Source: JAFAXD01 sp035472475
GTDB lineage: Bacteria > Pseudomonadota > Alphaproteobacteria > Rhizobiales > Xanthobacteraceae
Length of the DNA stretch: 9,903 nt
Direction of reading: 5' to 3'
NCBI GenBank assembly: GCA_035472475.1
Contig: DATIPA010000224.1
Span: 1-9,903, forward strand
The notes beneath the pieces were generated by a model. It was given only the letters and a program-made list of their open reading frames with translations. It searched no databases and was not told the DNA's origin. Position numbers and translations under genes: made by a program. How positions within the stretch are numbered: the stretch's first letter is position 1; each line of letters opens with the position of its first letter. This document shows positions 9,031 to 9,903 of the stretch, piece after piece.

Positions 9031-9045
9031 TTAATGCTTCGTTAC
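9031..9045. promoter_or_regulatory. CtrA-like motif TTAA-N7-TTAC
   Basis: TTAA (9031-9034), seven bases, then TTAC (9042-9045) matches the alphaproteobacterial CtrA recognition pattern TTAA-N7-TTAA in seven of eight defined bases. It lies about 60 bp upstream of the rRNA -35 and 330 bp upstream of the M23 start. In GC-rich DNA such a match is not common, but a single imperfect site is weak evidence. Confidence 0.25.
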
Positions 9046-9105
9046 GATGCACGTGATGGGCTCTGTGGAAATCGGGTTTCGCTCGAAAATTTGCAGGACC
9101 GGCGG

Positions 9106-9134
9106 TTGACAAGATAGTCCACCCGGCGCATATA
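9106..9134 (+). promoter_or_regulatory. rRNA operon promoter
   Basis: A perfect -35 TTGACA (9106-9111) and, 17 nt on, CATATA (9129-9134) as a -10; the overlapping TATAGC (9131-9136) is the alternative at wider spacing. The GC-rich bases after it (CCCCGG) fit the discriminator of growth-rate-controlled rRNA promoters. An A/T stretch (CGAAAATTT, about 9084-9092) lies just upstream. Transcription should begin near 9141, giving a leader of about 370 nt before 16S. A second promoter further down is not obvious. Confidence 0.7.
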
Positions 9135-9143
9135 GCCCCGGTT

Positions 9144-9174
9144 GGCGCGCCGCCGCTCGGCGCGATGGCGCGCC
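9144..9174 (+). repeat. GC-rich hairpin at the 5' end of the rRNA leader
   Basis: Two copies of the palindromic octamer GGCGCGCC (9144-9151 and 9167-9174) can pair with each other as an 8-bp all-GC stem with a 15-base loop. It would begin within a few bases of the predicted transcription start, shielding the 5' end of the nascent pre-rRNA. Confidence 0.5.
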
Positions 9175-9243
9175 TGCGAAGCTCCTCACTGAATATTCGG
9201 TGGCAAAGCTTCCGGCTTAGGTCGGCAGCGGGCGGCTTCGACG

Positions 9244-9297
9244 CTCTCTGGAGTCCAGAGGGTAGGGGACGTTTCATCGGCCCCGGGCTGTTTGACA
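9244..9297 (+). promoter_or_regulatory. boxB-like hairpin and boxA-like antitermination element
   Basis: A hairpin CTCTCTGG (9244-9251) with CCAGAGGG (9255-9262), 3-base loop and one G-U pair, is followed 24 nt later by GCTGTTTGACA (9287-9297), close to the rrn boxA consensus TGCTCTTTAACA. The boxB-then-boxA order is that of rrn antitermination sites, where NusB/NusE (S10) bind boxA and keep RNA polymerase from stopping at Rho sites. The following purine-rich stretch around 9307-9325 (AGAAAGAGAAACGTGGA) resembles other alphaproteobacterial rRNA leaders I recall. Confidence 0.55.
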
Positions 9298-9432
9298 AGT
9301 GAATCAGAAGAAAGAGAAACGTGGACGGCGGAGTCCTTGCGGGCCGCGTCCTTGCGCCAGTCTTTGGCGGAGGAACGGCCGGACGAGACTTCGGCGGTCG
9401 ACGTTTCAGGTCAACACTTGATCGCAGACATG

Positions 9433-9452
9433 CATGTCACGCGAGTGACGTG
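9433..9452 (+). repeat. GNRA-tetraloop hairpin in the 16S leader
   Basis: CATGTCAC (9433-9440) pairs with GTGACGTG (9445-9452) with one G-U pair, closed by the GNRA loop GCGA. It lies about 60 nt before the 16S 5' end, where precursor processing or assembly-helper structures are expected. Confidence 0.55.
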
Positions 9453-9514
9453 TGATGGATGTGATCAGTGGGACCTCGTCAAACGTTGTGATCAGCCGGA
9501 TTGAAGTTCTCATC

Positions 9515-9903
<389 letters not shown>

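Larger units (their letters stand above)
8723..9105. other. Gene-free, dyad-rich region between M23 gene and rRNA promoter
   Basis: This region of nearly 400 bases has no reading frame with recognisable protein character. Open frames cross it on both strands but match no family I know. It should contain the promoter and leader of the M23 gene (minus strand) and the upstream control region of the rRNA operon (plus strand). It carries several inverted repeats, listed separately. I see no tRNA, tmRNA, SRP RNA, RNase P or 6S RNA signature. Confidence 0.6.
9141..9514 (+). other. 16S rRNA precursor leader
   Basis: The transcribed spacer between the rrn promoter and mature 16S rRNA contains no gene. 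It is heavily structured: a terminal hairpin (9144-9174), GAAGCT/AGCTTC (9178-9183 with 9207-9212) around an inner stem at 9187-9202, the boxB/boxA-like elements, CGCCA/TGGCG (9355-9359 with 9365-9369) and a GNRA hairpin (9433-9452). It also has short direct repeats, GTCCTTGCG at 9333 and 9348 and TGTGATCAG at 9460 and 9487. It is removed during rRNA maturation. The partner strand for the RNase III stem lies beyond the window. Confidence 0.7.

Noticed and set aside
8723..9105. tmRNA, RNase P RNA, SRP RNA, 6S RNA, SAM-II riboswitch or tRNA in the M23-rrn gap
   Set aside because: None of the signature sequences of these RNAs (tRNA T-loop, tmRNA tag reading frame, SRP and RNase P cores, SAM-II core) could be found on either strand.
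8227..9117. Long plus-strand open frame (296 codons) across the M23 5' end and the intergenic region
   Set aside because: Its first part is antisense to a well-supported M23 gene, the rest crosses dyad-rich DNA up to the rRNA -35, and the translation resembles no protein family.

Overview
The window is GC-rich chromosomal DNA from an alphaproteobacterium. The partial 16S rRNA at the right end, together with a DUF2865 protein and an M23 endopeptidase of a type I know from Bradyrhizobium-like genomes, points to the order Hyphomicrobiales (Rhizobiales), somewhere around the Bradyrhizobium / Rhodoplanes / Pseudolabrys / Xanthobacteraceae group. I cannot fix the genus from 389 bases of 16S. There are no insertion sequences, phage genes, CRISPR arrays or toxin-antitoxin pairs. 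This reads as core chromosome, not an accessory island.

Layout, left to right. Positions 75-2114 hold a tight three-gene minus-strand cluster, transcribed right to left: a Rid-family protein with an unusual basic tail, a GT4 glycosyltransferase whose GTG start directly abuts the Rid stop codon, and a FlK-like hot-dog thioesterase. A divergent region (2115-2406) with a strong stem-loop separates this cluster from a plus-strand secreted DUF2865 cysteine-motif protein. The 3' end of that gene overlaps by 12 bp the 3' end of a convergent MOSC-domain gene. Divergent from MOSC is clpB (plus strand, 865 aa), the heat-shock disaggregase with all catalytic motifs intact. clpB converges on a large minus-strand membrane-anchored M23 endopeptidase, with 15 bp between the two stop codons.

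Positions 8704-9105 form a gene-free region containing an 11-base C tract in front of the M23 start, a series of inverted repeats (one group with pseudoknot geometry) and a CtrA-like motif. After it comes an rRNA operon on the plus strand: a near-consensus -35 TTGACA, a roughly 370-nt structured leader with boxB-like and boxA-like elements, and the first 389 bases of 16S rRNA, cut by the window edge.

The genes do not form one pathway. clpB (proteostasis), the M23 enzyme (cell-wall remodelling) and rrn (ribosomes) are housekeeping. The Rid/GT4/thioesterase cluster looks like one transcription unit, but its joint role is unknown. I found no convincing novel multi-gene system. The items most worth a second look are the Rid protein lacking the archetypal arginine and carrying a Lys/Arg tail, the poly-G ribosome-binding region of the M23 gene, and the dyad-rich DNA between M23 and rrn.
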